Shown one piece after another: positions 12,365 to 21,530 of a stretch of 64,000 bases of DNA. The DNA comes from Lamellibrachia satsuma. Its lineage: Eukaryota > Annelida > Polychaeta > Sabellida > Siboglinidae. The stretch is from positions 4,358,001 to 4,422,000 of the forward strand of contig BSQZ01000030.1 of assembly GCA_033239005.1 (NCBI GenBank), read 5' to 3'. The notes below the pieces were generated by a model. It worked only from the letters and a program-made list of their open reading frames with translations. It ran no database searches and was not told the DNA's origin. The stretch's first letter is position 1. Each line of letters begins with the position of its first letter. The position numbers and the translations under genes are program-made.

Positions 12365-12572
12365 ATGCTTGCACTCAACACCCAGACATGCTTACACACA
12401 ACACCCAGACATGTTTACACTCAACACCCAGACATGCTTACGCCCAGCACCCAGACATGCTTACATTCAACACCCAGACATGCTTACACTCAACACCCAG
12501 ACATGCTTACACTCAACACCCAGACATGCTTACACCCAGCACCCAGACATGCTTACACTCAACACCCAGGCA
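12365..12572. repeat. 23-bp minisatellite
   Basis: About nine copies of CTTACACTCAACACCCAGAC plus ATG. The unit has no stop codon in the plus frames, so overlapping false frames of about 75-99 codons appear. Confidence 0.96.
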
Positions 12573-12799
12573 CTGACACAAGTACGACTATTTTGAAGAC
12601 ATTCTGGTAGTATTATATTAAGTATAAAATTAATATGTCATCAATTCAGTTAAGCTAGTCAATAATGTTACATCAATGAAAGCTCAGTTGATCTTGAGAC
12701 TAGGTATTTTCCTGATATTGACATGTTGACAGCAATACGGCAACGACATGACAAATTAACAGGGCTCAGCATTTGGACATTTTAAAATTGAAACAACAA
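12573..12799. other. Unassigned spacer
   Basis: Nothing recognised. Confidence 0.4.
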
Positions 12800-12965
12800 C
12801 ATAGATTTAACAAGATTACCAACCAAAACAAAACACCCAGATGCCAAGTGGACAATGAAGCCATAGACTGTTTGAGTGTCCAAGGATTGTTCATTTATAT
12901 TTAACCTACCCTTCAGAGATATTTGTCACTTTTGTTCTTAAAAATATATTGACATTGCTAGAATT
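12800..12965 (-). mobile_element. CR1-like LINE 3' end fragment
   Basis: The plus strand reads TTTAACAAGATTACC, then CCCAGATGCCAAGTGGACAA, GAAGCCATAGACT and a diverged copy of the RT C-terminus. This is the 3' UTR and last codons of the CR1-like LINE at 17310-21530. The insertion is about 165 bp and strongly 5' truncated; its 5' break meets a minisatellite. Confidence 0.85.
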
Positions 12966-13292
12966 TCTCATATGGTGAAATATGCCTGGTATATCCTACA
13001 ACGGCTCATGTGGTGAAATATGCCTGGTATATCCTACAACGGCTCATGTGGTGAAATATGCCTGGTATATCCTACAACGGCTCATGTGGTGAAATATGCC
13101 TGGTATATCCTACAACGGCTCATATGGTGAAATATGCCTGGTATATCCTACAATGGCTCATATGGTGAAATATGCCTGGTATATCCTACAACGGCTCATA
13201 TGGTGAAATATGCCTGGTATATCCTACAACGGCTCATATGGTGAAATATGCCTGGTATATCCTACAACGGCTCATATGGTGAAATATGCCTG
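12966..13292. repeat. 38-bp minisatellite
   Basis: About 8.5 copies of a unit starting CTCATATGGTGAAATATGCC. Copies differ at one or two bases (CTCATGTGG against CTCATATGG), and the array touches the 5' end of the CR1 fragment. Confidence 0.97.
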
Positions 13293-13439
13293 GTAAAGGT
13301 TAATAACTACAGCAATGGCTAGGTGTAGTTAATTACTATTGCCAGTTGTTCACCTGTGAGTAATGCATAGGGCGGACGTAGCTGCCAGCAGACAGCTTCT
13401 TCAAAAATATCCATCGACTGAACAAATTAGAATGACACG

Positions 13440-13872
13440 CATGCAATAATGTTAAGAACTAGTCATGCAATAATGTTAAGAACTAGTCATGCAATAATGT
13501 TAAGAACTAGTCACGCAATAATGTTAAGAACTAGTCACGCAATAATGTTAAGAACTAGTCACGCAATAATGTTAAGAACTAGTCACGCAATAATGTTAAG
13601 AACTAGTCACGCAATAATGTTAAGAACTAGTCACGCAATAATGTTAAGAACTAGTCACGCAATAATGTTAAGAACTAGTCACGCAATAATGTTAAGAACT
13701 AGTCACGCAATAATGTTAAGAACTAGTCACGCAATAATGTTAAGAACTAGTCACGCAATAATGTTAAGAACTAGTCACGCAATAATGTTAAGAACTAGTC
13801 ACGCAATAATGTTAAGAACTAGTCACGCAATAATGTTAAGAACTAGTCACGCAATAATGTTAAGAACTAGTC
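13440..13872. repeat. 24-bp minisatellite
   Basis: Eighteen almost perfect copies of AATAATGTTAAGAACTAGTC plus ACGC; only the first copies differ (ATGC). The spurious plus frame is MLRTSHAI repeated. High identity implies recent expansion or homogenisation. Confidence 0.98.
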
Positions 13873-13976
13873 GCACCTAGTAAGACCAGCACTTATCCAA
13901 GGATAGCTTTGGAAGAAGATGCAATAACAAGCAGCATCAACATATATCACTGATGTCTTATTATCGGAATAACTTG

Positions 13977-14100
13977 TTTGTTATGAACTGGACCAATGAA
14001 AGTATAACTTGCTACAAACTACAATTATTATGAACTGGACCAATGAAAGTATAACTTGCTACAAACTACAATTACTATGAACTGGACCAATTAAAGTATA
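13977..14100. repeat. 47-bp tandem repeat, 2.5 copies
   Basis: Units begin TATGAACTGGACCAATGAAA, ending just before the pogo-like terminal repeat. Confidence 0.92.
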
Positions 14101-14128
14101 CTTTGCTACATACAGTCGAACCTTTGTA

Positions 14129-14213
14129 TAGGGTCACCTCAGTGGTAGGGTCACCTCAGTGGTAGGGTCACCTCAGTGGTAGGGTCACCTCAGTGGTAGG
14201 GTCACCTCGCAAT
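14129..14213. repeat. 17-bp minisatellite born in the transposon terminal repeat
   Basis: Five copies of AGGGTCACCTCAGTGGT. The opposite terminus carries the matching AGGGTCACC motif in single form, so the array expanded from terminal-repeat sequence. Confidence 0.9.
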
Positions 14214-14506
14214 TACGGTCATTTTGGGTTAGTCCCAAATATTTTCCAGAGTAAAGAATAGGACATTAGTCCCACTAATAAAGTCACCTCGCAATTCGAG
14301 AATACGGTCAGTAACTTAGTGCAAAACTGCCAGTTTACCCACAGATGAACCCTGCAATTACAGTCAGTCACGGCTGAGCAGCTACGACCCCCTTCATGGT
14401 GCTGGCCGGCCAACCGCCCCTCCATCAGATTCAAAGTCACCAGCAACAATGTCAATAGCAATTAGAAGCCATGATCTTGGCGTGTTTACATAGAGGCCAG
14501 TAAACT

Positions 14507-14999
14507 TTGGAACACAATGAAAGAAGCAAGACCCTCTGTTATCTTAAGTACGTAACACATGGAACTGAAATTCTTAGCGGACAAGTAGACTTACAAAAAA
14601 GCACAGTCTTCAACGCTGCCAATATGGCATCTGCTTTTAGGTGCATGATTATTTGCTTACTGACCAAAGAGCTCTGTTGGAGTAAATTGATGTGGAAAAA
14701 AAAGTTGTACAATGACGGCAAATTAGCGAATAAAGGAAAACTATGCAATATGCTTTATGAATTGATTATTATTGGTGCAAGCGAAATAGAAGCAAAAGCA
14801 AAAAGACGTGTTAGGAACGAGTTGAGTTTACAAACAAAACATAGAATTCATCAGAGATAGCAATGGCAGAAGCCATGGGCAGTTGGCTGAACGATTCGAT
14901 ATCGGCCGATCCAAAATGGGGACAATTTTGAAAGACGAGGAAGTTTTGTATTTGTCTGATAACAACGATCGAACCATCAATTCAACATACGTACATTAA
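14507..14999 (+). pseudogene. pogo-type transposase N-terminal remnant (CENP-B HTH)
   Basis: Bases 14778-14835 encode KRRVRNELSLQTK, the basic lead-in usual for CENP-B/pogo HTH domains. After a one-base frameshift, 14838-14999 continue with IEFIRDSNGRSHGQLAERF and DIGRSKMGTILKDEE, the helix-turn-helix proper (two-helix pattern with G-x-S/R-x(2)-G-x-I-L), and stop at TAA. The upstream 14507-14770 part is open but unrecognised. Such domains bind terminal repeats of the transposon in the nucleus. There is no second HTH or DDE core, so the gene is dead. Confidence 0.65.
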
Positions 15000-15204
15000 A
15001 GGCAACACTGACCATTTCAATAGCAGTACTACTGTCTAAGTGGTCTAAGCCACGGACCAGTAGGGAAAGCATGGTTAGTAATTTTTCATTCTTTTTGGTA
15101 TCTAAGGCACAATTATATTCATAACTAAAAATTGTTCTTTACTCACATAAACTATGATTATTAGTATATAATTTTCGACTTGAGTGTACAACTGCACACA
15201 AAAC

Positions 15205-15700
15205 CTATTGGTTGTAGTCTTGGAACAACGGTCGTCAATAACCTGATTCATGCAAATGATTTCCTTTAGTTCGCCCCTTCATGTATGAGACTACAAACGT
15301 TACTTGATTGTTGTTACATGTACGGTTGTGAATACGATGTTCAATTTAACGCCTCTAAATCTCTAATCATGTACTTTGATTCTAGAAACACAAATGTTGC
15401 TAGAGAAATGACATTAGGAAGAACAAAGTTAAACTTTGCCACTTCGTGTAAATATTATGTAATTTGTAATGATTTATCTGATGAGGCCGACATTCAAGCC
15501 AAAGTTAGACTCATTCATGCTAAGAGCAACAGTTATGCCAAGAGCAACATGCTGCGTCAAACATTTCAATATAGCTCTTCTGCTGTAAAGAACAAGTTAT
15601 TCAGAGCCTAATTCAGTAACGTGTATATGACTAGGATTGACGAGTCACTGAATCCAATTAATCAGGCCATTGCAATTTGTGACACCTATTGTACATCTAA
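15205..15700 (+). pseudogene. LINE reverse transcriptase palm/thumb remnant
   Basis: The plus strand gives LIHANDFL, a stop, FAPSCMRLQTLLDCC (about 15246-15314), then YDVQFNASKSLIMYF (15336-15380) and the thumb segment ending at TAA 15609. HANDF stands where Y-A-D-D is expected, so a catalytic Asp is lost, and a stop follows. The text parallels the remnant at 7361-7597 and is the same family. After the stop, FSNVYMTRIDESLNP continues in frame to about 15700. It lies inside the pogo-like element, so it inserted later or was carried along. Confidence 0.75.
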
Positions 15701-15782
15701 ATTGAGATTTCACATCTACCCAACGGGTACAGCGCGTCTGTGACAAGTCTACACGCTTAATTAATAAGTCAACACACTTAAT

Positions 15783-16115
15783 TGTGAAGTGGGGCATACC
15801 AGTTAGAAGGCCGGACTCTCAATCGAGAGAACCCAGTTTCAAATACCACTGCTGTCGCTTCGAACCTTTGGCAAGTTTGATCACCCCACATTGCCACAGT
15901 TCACTCAACTGTATAAATGAGTACCTAGCAATACAGACAGTGGGGGATATGTGAACGAATAGTCTTCATGCAATTGCAGCATGGCTGAATACTTCCCAGA
16001 GAAGTTGAGATGGCCTTGGAATGAACAGGTCTGCCAGGGGGTGAAGTGTAAAGCGCCTTGAGCGGTCCTACAGACTGGATACCGCGCTATGTAAGAACTT
16101 GCCTTTTTTAATTCA
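15783..16115 (+). mobile_element. tRNA-headed SINE, most complete copy
   Basis: The head reads AGTGGGGCATACCAGTTAGA, then GCCGGACTCTCAATCGAGAG and CAGTTTCAAATACC, positions and spacing like a degraded pol III A box and B box. The body includes GCATGGCTGAATACTTCCC and GAACAGGTCTGCCAGGG. The tail is GTGTAAAGCGCCTTGAGCGG and CTGGATACCGCGCTATGTAA. Copies at 1850-2010 and 4330-4810 share body and tail. Function: non-autonomous retrotransposon transcribed by pol III, dependent on a partner LINE that I cannot identify. Confidence 0.75.
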
Positions 16116-17412
16116 TGTAGGTTTATAGGCCAATTGCAACTAATGTAACTAATGCTAATATGTTGCTTTGTAGCTATCCGATGTCTCAATTTGCTCAGAA
16201 AAATGAATTCCTTGATGTGTTTTGGAGTAAAGAACACTTACCTTGGTTCTTTCATCACCACACAACTAACCCTCCCATGAGCCTTGGGTGGCTCAACTAG
16301 CCCTGTTTTGACAATTAAGTTGTTTAATTAACTTCTCATTAATGTGGGAAGTGATGTAAATAATCTTCTTCCCTGTGCATAGCTAAACCATTTGTAAGTG
16401 CACAGACAATGAAGCGTTGATAGTTTACACACCAGCAGACATTAATCACAATCACAAAACTTTTACTTGTAACTCACATCCTCTTACCGTTGTGACAAAT
16501 GGCACTTATTGTATGTTAATCGTTTTCTAATAACATGTTCAACCACTGGTTGATACCATGTAACTGTCACTGCTGTAGTTTCCTAGGAAACATGAGTGGC
16601 TCATTAACTAACCCAGTCGCTCAACTAACAACTAACTGCCTTCCTCTACTGTCTAAGTGGTCTAAGCCATGGACCAGTAAACTTCAGAAAACTATACAAG
16701 AAGCAGCAAGATCCTCAGTCATCTTAGGTAACACTCCAATTCTATTTAGATGAGTTGATTTTATAGATAAACTGGCCAGATCTTCAACGCTAACAACAGG
16801 GTGTCATTTATTAGACCCCTGACTGCTTGTTTATTGAACAAAGCTGAGCTCAATTGAAGTGGTAGGTTCAGGTGGCAAAACATAGTCCGGGCAAACTAAA
16901 GCTGCTCTCTATACATTACTTAACATTTTAGGAAAAGTAAGTACACCCTGTAACTGTACCCATAAATAATTAACAATTAACAATGTATTAACAATGTATT
17001 TGCTTAATATGCATTGCTATTAAAGTAACATTGCTATTAAAGTAATATTGCTATTAAAGTAACATGCATCTGAGCAATTTTCCCAATTCCCATGATGCTT
17101 CAGTGCCCATATTCAGAATTAAGGTCACCTCGCTACTAGGGTCACTTTTGCCCAGTCCTGTGGGTGACCCTAATAGTGAGGTTCCACTGTATTACCATTA
17201 GTTGCAGTAACAGCCTATGTCAGCTGTAATCCTAGCATATCATCCTTCAAAATAAATAATTGAATTATACATCATTCTCACAATTCTTGATGTAATATTA
17301 GGGCCCCTAAATACTTTAACAAGATTTAACAAGATTTGCCATCCAAGCCAAAGGCCCAGATGGCAAGTGGACAAGGAAGCCATTGGCTTATCGAGAGTCC
17401 AACAATGTTCAC

Positions 17413-19026
17413 CTACTTATAACCCGCCCTTCTGATATATGTGTCAACCTTGTTTTTAAACATATTCACGCTGCTAGCAGTTACACAATCTGTAGACAGT
17501 TTGTTCCATTCATTTACTGTTCTCTGTGAGAACGAGTGCTTCCTGATGTCCAATCTACATTGATCCTTTACTAATCCCACCTCATGTCCTCTAGTTCTGC
17601 TATCCTTCTTGAGTGAGAAAAACATATTTCTATCAATATTTTCATACCCATTCAATATCTTAAAAACTTCAATCTGATCTCCTCTTAACCTCCTTGTCTC
17701 TAGAGTTGTTAAACCACATTCTTTCAGGCGTTCTTCATAACTAAGGTCTCTAAGTTCTGGAATCATTTTAGTTGCTCTCCTTTGTATGCGTTCAAGCGTA
17801 TCTATATCCTTCTTACGATATGGTCTCCATGCTTGTATACAGTATTCTAAATGAGGTCTAACTATTGCTTTATAAAGAGGTATAATTAACTTTTTTCCCT
17901 TGTATGTTATGTTTCTTCTAATCAATCCAAGAATTTGATTACCCTTTGAAGCTGCAATACCACACTGCTCTGAAACTTTCATATCAGCGCTTATTGTAAC
18001 TCCTAAGTCCTTTTCTTTTACAGTAGTACCAAGAACAGTAGCTCCCATTTTATAGTTTACATTCAAGTTCCCATGTCCTGTATGTAGGCATTTACATTTC
18101 CCAAAATTGAACAGCATCTGCCATTTCTCAGACCATTTCACTAATCTGTCTAGATCGTTTTGTAAATGTTGTTTATCACCATCAGTATTAACCTTTCTAA
18201 ACAGTTTTGTGTCGTCCGCAAATTTCAGTACGTTACTTGTTAAACTGTCGTCCAAGTCATTGATATAAATTAAGAATAATATAGGTCCTAATACTGATCC
18301 TTGAGGTACCCCACTCAAAACCGATTTCCAATTTGAAACTTCGCCATCTACTACAACTCGTTGTCTTCTGTCAGTCAGCCATTGTTCTATCCAGTCAGTT
18401 ATGCTATCCCCGATACCATGGGCTTTTAATTTAAGTAGCAATCTTTGATGTGGCACTTTGTCAAAAGCTTTCTGAAAATCTAAGTAGATAATATCTACTG
18501 GCGATCCCTCGTCTATCCACTTAGTGATTTCTTCCAAAAAACATAACACATTTGTTAAGCATGACCTCGCTTTAAGGAATCCATGTTGAGATGAATTTAA
18601 TAATTTATGCTTAACGAGGAAGTCCACCATATGGTCTTTAATTAACCTTTCTAATAATTTACAAATCACTGACGTTAAACTCACTGGTCTGTAATTCTCT
18701 GACTTATTTCTCGAACCCTTTTTAAATAATGGTATGATGTTTGCTTCTTTCCATTCAAATGGAACAACTCCCTCTTTTAATGACAAGTTGAATACTCTTG
18801 CAAGTGGTATACTGATTTGATCTACTGTTTCCATTAGTAATTTTGGAGGAATCCCATCCACTCCCGGTGATTTGTTATCCTTCATTGCCTTTATTTTCCT
18901 AGCTACCAATTCTGGAGTTACAACTAACGGTCCTAAATAGTCAGATTTAGTCCCCTGAAATTTAGCATCAGCAACTGGTAATGAACTAATATCTTCTTTT
19001 TGTAAACACTGAACTGAAGTAACCAT
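17413..19026 (-). CDS. CR1-like ORF2, reverse transcriptase domain (uninterrupted)
   Basis: An uninterrupted 537-codon frame. Motifs in order: SPGVDGIPPKLL (about residue 52), NYRPVSLTSVICKLLERL (about 110, fingers), SQHGFLKARSC, YLDFQKAFDKVPHQRL (about 180, catalytic Asp of motif A), SGVPQGSVLGPILFLIYIND (about 238, motif B), LKFADDTKLF (about 266, catalytic FADD), then the thumb (PLYKAIVRPHLEYCIQAW) and a C-terminal region ending RRAGYK. It copies element RNA onto nicked chromosomal DNA (target-primed reverse transcription). The displayed start is only where the frame opens: coding continues upstream at 19026 through a one-base shift in an A run (ACAAAAAGAAG). All catalytic residues are present. 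Confidence 0.93.
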   Translation of the reverse strand: MVTSVQCLQKEDISSLPVADAKFQGTKSDYLGPLVVTPELVARKIKAMKDNKSPGVDGIPPKLLMETVDQISIPLARVFNLSLKEGVVPFEWKEANIIPLFKKGSRNKSENYRPVSLTSVICKLLERLIKDHMVDFLVKHKLLNSSQHGFLKARSCLTNVLCFLEEITKWIDEGSPVDIIYLDFQKAFDKVPHQRLLLKLKAHGIGDSITDWIEQWLTDRRQRVVVDGEVSNWKSVLSGVPQGSVLGPILFLIYINDLDDSLTSNVLKFADDTKLFRKVNTDGDKQHLQNDLDRLVKWSEKWQMLFNFGKCKCLHTGHGNLNVNYKMGATVLGTTVKEKDLGVTISADMKVSEQCGIAASKGNQILGLIRRNITYKGKKLIIPLYKAIVRPHLEYCIQAWRPYRKKDIDTLERIQRRATKMIPELRDLSYEERLKECGLTTLETRRLRGDQIEVFKILNGYENIDRNMFFSLKKDSRTRGHEVGLVKDQCRLDIRKHSFSQRTVNEWNKLSTDCVTASSVNMFKNKVDTYIRRAGYK

Positions 19027-19612
19027 TTAGGTCTTCCGCCATTAAAAACCCCTGTGATATTATATTTCCAGCACTGTCTTCTAGAGGTCCAACCTTGTCT
19101 TGTACGTTTTGTTTACTCCTGACATATGCATAAAAACTCTTGCTGTCAGTTTTTATGTTACATGCCAGTTTTTGCTCATAGCTTCTTTTAGATTGTCTGA
19201 TTTCAGTTGTAGCTGCATTAAGTGCCTCTTTGTATTTTGCATAGTCTTCTTCCTTTCTGGTACGCCTATAAACCCTCCACATAGTTTGTTTTAGCATTAT
19301 TTTTCTAATTGCCTCTTTTGACACGTGTTTCTTTCTACACCGTTTTCCTTGTTTTCGGAAGGGAACAAATTTATCAATGATACTCTCAATTTCATATTTT
19401 AGAATATTCCAACATTCAATTGCAGTCTTATTCATCAGCATGTTATTCCAATCTAGCTGTGCTAAGTATTTTCTCATATCTTTGTAGTTACCTTTGTGGA
19501 AGTTTCTCTTGTACGTTTTCTTATTTTTACTTTCTGATTTTACATTGATGTCAAAATGTATTTGATTATGGTCACTATTACCCAATGGTTCAAATATTTT
19601 TACATTGTCCAC
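18986..19612 (-). CDS. CR1-like ORF2, endonuclease end and EN-RT linker
   Basis: A 208-codon frame joining the endonuclease and RT parts. GNSDHNQIHFDI near its start is the SDH motif that closes the AP endonuclease active site. The rest is a basic linker (KKHVSKEAIRKIMLKQTMWR, then RQSKRSYEQKLACNIKTDSK) ending SQGFLMAEDLNGYFSSVFTK, where an extra A shifts the frame into the RT part. On the 5' side, a lost base at the QKN codons (19612) separates it from the endonuclease frame. It is part of ORF2, not an independent gene. Confidence 0.88.
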   Translation of the reverse strand: MDNVKIFEPLGNSDHNQIHFDINVKSESKNKKTYKRNFHKGNYKDMRKYLAQLDWNNMLMNKTAIECWNILKYEIESIIDKFVPFRKQGKRCRKKHVSKEAIRKIMLKQTMWRVYRRTRKEEDYAKYKEALNAATTEIRQSKRSYEQKLACNIKTDSKSFYAYVRSKQNVQDKVGPLEDSAGNIISQGFLMAEDLNGYFSSVFTKRRY

Positions 19613-20286
19613 TAATTCTTTTGTGATGACAAAACTATATCTAATACATTTTCTCCCCTGGTTGGTTCTAGTACGTGCTGAGTAAGAAAGCTATCCTGGA
19701 TTAAACATAGAAATTGTTGATCATCAATCCCTGTGCTCTCTAGAGAATTCCATTGTATGTGTCCATGGTTAAAATCTCCCATTATGATACATTCCCCTTT
19801 ACTAACTTCCTTTATAGCGTTTTTTATTTTTGTGTTGTCCTCTTCGTTTATGTTTGGACTTCGGTAAACTAATCCAACAGTTAATTTTGAATTTCCTGAA
19901 ACAATTTTGCACCAAACAGCTTCATCGCAATCTGCTTCCCTTTCTAGTTTCATTTCATAAGCCTGAATAGATTCTTTAACATATAAAATAACTCCCCCGC
20001 CCCTTCTTCCTATTCGATCTTTCCTAAACATTACGTATCCTGTCAGTCCTAATTCAGCATCTGTTATATCTATGTTGGCCCATGATTCAGTTATACCAAT
20101 TATGTGAGGGTCAATATCGTCTACCATAATGTTTAATTCGTTTTTCTTATTTACTATGCTCCTTGCATTTAAACATACGCATCTATAACCTTTTTCAGAG
20201 ATGTTTTTCGGATGATTTGATATTGGTTTATCTGTGCTAGTGGTCTCTTGTTCTGCTTGAGACACCTCTAGGTAACCCCCCTGCAC
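19612..20286 (-). CDS. CR1-like ORF2, AP endonuclease domain
   Basis: A 224-codon frame with exonuclease III/APE-type motifs: CLNARSIVNKKNEL (catalytic Asn region, about residue 35), GITESW (metal-binding Glu), GRRGGGVILYVKE, GLVYRSPN, and CIIMGDFNHGHIQWN (catalytic Asp/Asn). The SDH motif follows in the next frame. It nicks genomic DNA to prime reverse transcription. The frame opens with GTG three bases after the ORF1 stop, and the first ATG lies inside the domain (residue 54), so the true start is unclear; stop-reinitiation or readthrough from ORF1 is possible. The lost base at 19612 prevents a full ORF2 product as sequenced. Confidence 0.88.
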   Translation of the reverse strand: MQGGYLEVSQAEQETTSTDKPISNHPKNISEKGYRCVCLNARSIVNKKNELNIMVDDIDPHIIGITESWANIDITDAELGLTGYVMFRKDRIGRRGGGVILYVKESIQAYEMKLEREADCDEAVWCKIVSGNSKLTVGLVYRSPNINEEDNTKIKNAIKEVSKGECIIMGDFNHGHIQWNSLESTGIDDQQFLCLIQDSFLTQHVLEPTRGENVLDIVLSSQKN

Positions 20287-20288
20287 TT

Positions 20289-20704
20289 CTAGTTTAAAGA
20301 ATGTTTACTTCCAAAAATATTTGTCATTGTACCCAAGTCGCTATCTACTGCTGCTGAAAGTTTGTCCGCGAATACTGCCGCCCCCTTTCCACTTAAATGA
20401 AGCCCATCCTTCATGTACATATCATCCCTCCCAACAAAACTTTCCCATAAATCCACAAATCCAACTTCCTCTTCCCTACACAGCCTCTGGACTAACATGT
20501 TAATTGCCATCCCCCGACAATTTCGATATTTATGACCCCTCCTGCCCATCACAGGTAAAATCCCTGACAGTATTACCTGCTCAACCCGCGTCTGTTTTAG
20601 TGTTCTGACCAACTGCCTATATTTCCTAACTATGGCAGTTGTACCCTCCCTCTCTACGTTATTTGTCCCTACATGTACTAAAACAGATCCACCCTTACCC
20701 GAGC
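20289..20704 (-). CDS. CR1-like ORF1, SGNH esterase C-terminal half
   Basis: Minus-strand coding for the second half of an SGNH-hydrolase-like domain. GSVLVHVGTNN (about 20640-20672) is block III with the oxyanion Asn; RQLVRTLKQTRVEQVILSGI and PVMGRRGHK follow; MKDGLHLSGKGAAVFADKL (about 20365-20421) is block V with the catalytic Asp-x-x-His. The frame ends with TAG at 20289. In known CR1/L2 elements this ORF1 esterase binds nucleic acid or lipid and supports retrotransposition; the exact role is unsettled. It is separated from its N-terminal half by a one-base insertion in an A run (GGGTAAAAACATC). Confidence 0.85.
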
Positions 20705-21379
20705 CTACGATGTTTTTACCCTCTCAGTTATCGCCTCTATTTTGGCTCCAGGCAAGCAGACCACCACATCATCTCCCTTGTTTAAGACTCTGTCGGTCTT
20801 CCTAACTATCGAATCCCCCACAAACACCCTCGCTCTCTTCCTCACCCCCTCTATCACTGCTGCAGAATAACTCTTCCTTTCGATCCCCTCCATCACATTC
20901 TGTCCTGACCCCTTCCCTTCCGTCTCCCCCACTCCCTTCTCCTTCCCTCCTGTCTCCCCTACTCCCCTCTCCTTCACTCCGGTTGTTTTCCCTCCCGTCT
21001 CCCCCACTCCCTTCTCCTTCCCTCCTGTCTCCTCTACTCCCCTCTCCTTCTCCCCGGTTGTCTTCCCTCCCGTCTCCCCCACTCCCTTCTCCTTCCCTCC
21101 TGTCTCCCCTACTCCCCTCTCCTTCACCCCGGTTGTCTTCCCTCCCGTTCCTTTCCTTCCCGTCTCCTTACGTCCTGTCTCCCTATGACCTGTCACCTTC
21201 CCTCCTCTCAGCTTCCTCCCAGGCTGAGGTGAGCTCTCCCTAGCATCTCTTGTGTCTTTCCCCACTTTATCGTCTACTGTTCCCTCACCGGAACTACTGG
21301 CACAACTCCCCTGATCCCTTCCCACCATTGCCACAACGAGCAGTCTCAGCTCTTTCAACTCCACCTCTATTTCCTTCAT
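20705..21379 (-). CDS. CR1-like ORF1, N-terminal half with Lys/Gly repeats and GDSI block
   Basis: A 224-codon frame. It begins with a short leucine-rich helix (IEVELKELRLLVVAMV), probably a coiled coil for self-association, then a Ser/Gly linker, then about 110 residues of repeating KTTGVKERGVGETGGKEKG units (highly charged, disordered), then SYSAAVIEGVRKRARVFVGD and SIVRKTDR, the block I GDS with the catalytic Ser, and VVVCLPGAKIEAI. The reverse strand shows the repeat as a Pro/Ser-rich false frame. Upstream, at 21380-21530 and offset by one base, codons for CGSCSNW and FECRGCARMKE form a CxxC...CxxC zinc-finger-like module that probably starts ORF1. Confidence 0.85.
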   Translation of the reverse strand: MKEIEVELKELRLLVVAMVGRDQGSCASSSGEGTVDDKVGKDTRDARESSPQPGRKLRGGKVTGHRETGRKETGRKGTGGKTTGVKERGVGETGGKEKGVGETGGKTTGEKERGVEETGGKEKGVGETGGKTTGVKERGVGETGGKEKGVGETEGKGSGQNVMEGIERKSYSAAVIEGVRKRARVFVGDSIVRKTDRVLNKGDDVVVCLPGAKIEAITERVKTS

Positions 21380-21530
21380 CCTTGCGCATCCCCTACACTC
21401 AAAATTAAAACTATCTGCCTGGACCTCAGCCCAGGACTTTTCGCACCAGACTTGACGAAATCTACCCAGTTACTACAACTGCCACAAATTACGTGCCTTG
21501 TGGCCTTTAACTGTCGTTTGCAGGGCCATC

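Larger units (their letters stand above)
14113..17189 (+). mobile_element. pogo-like (Tc1/mariner superfamily) DNA transposon, decayed
   Basis: The left end CAGTCGAACCTTTGTATAGG and the reverse complement of the right end (CAGTGGAACCTCACTATTAG, then GGTCACC) are inverted terminal repeats, both flanked by TA as expected for pogo/Tigger-type elements. Inside is a remnant of a CENP-B-type DNA-binding domain (14769-14999). The body also holds a LINE remnant (15205-15700) and a SINE (15783-16115). TAAGTGGTCTAAGCCA-centred sequence occurs twice (15033 and 16648). No DDE catalytic core was found. 16116-17100 has no other recognised feature. Confidence 0.7.
17310..21530 (-). mobile_element. Nearly full-length CR1-like LINE
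   Basis: On the minus strand, in order: ORF1 (zinc-finger-like CxxC pair, short coiled coil, Lys/Gly-rich repeats, SGNH esterase), ORF2 (AP endonuclease, linker, reverse transcriptase), a short 3' UTR and a tail of two AATCTTGTTA units. A short-repeat tail instead of poly-A and an ORF1 esterase are known marks of CR1/L2-type elements. At least nine shorter copies in this window share its 3' end or RT. About four single-base frameshifts break the frames; three lie in A-rich runs and could be sequencing errors. The 5' end is not defined. Confidence 0.92.

Noticed and set aside
15783..15870. Functional tRNA gene
   Set aside because: No cloverleaf can be drawn convincingly, the B-box-like motif is degraded, and the sequence runs into a SINE body seen elsewhere.
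20289..20704. Host SGNH/GDSL lipase gene
   Set aside because: Continuous with LINE ORF1 and followed at once by the LINE endonuclease; other copies in the window have the same arrangement.
20983..21243. Pro/Ser-rich frame on plus strand
   Set aside because: Antisense of the Lys/Gly-rich part of CR1 ORF1.
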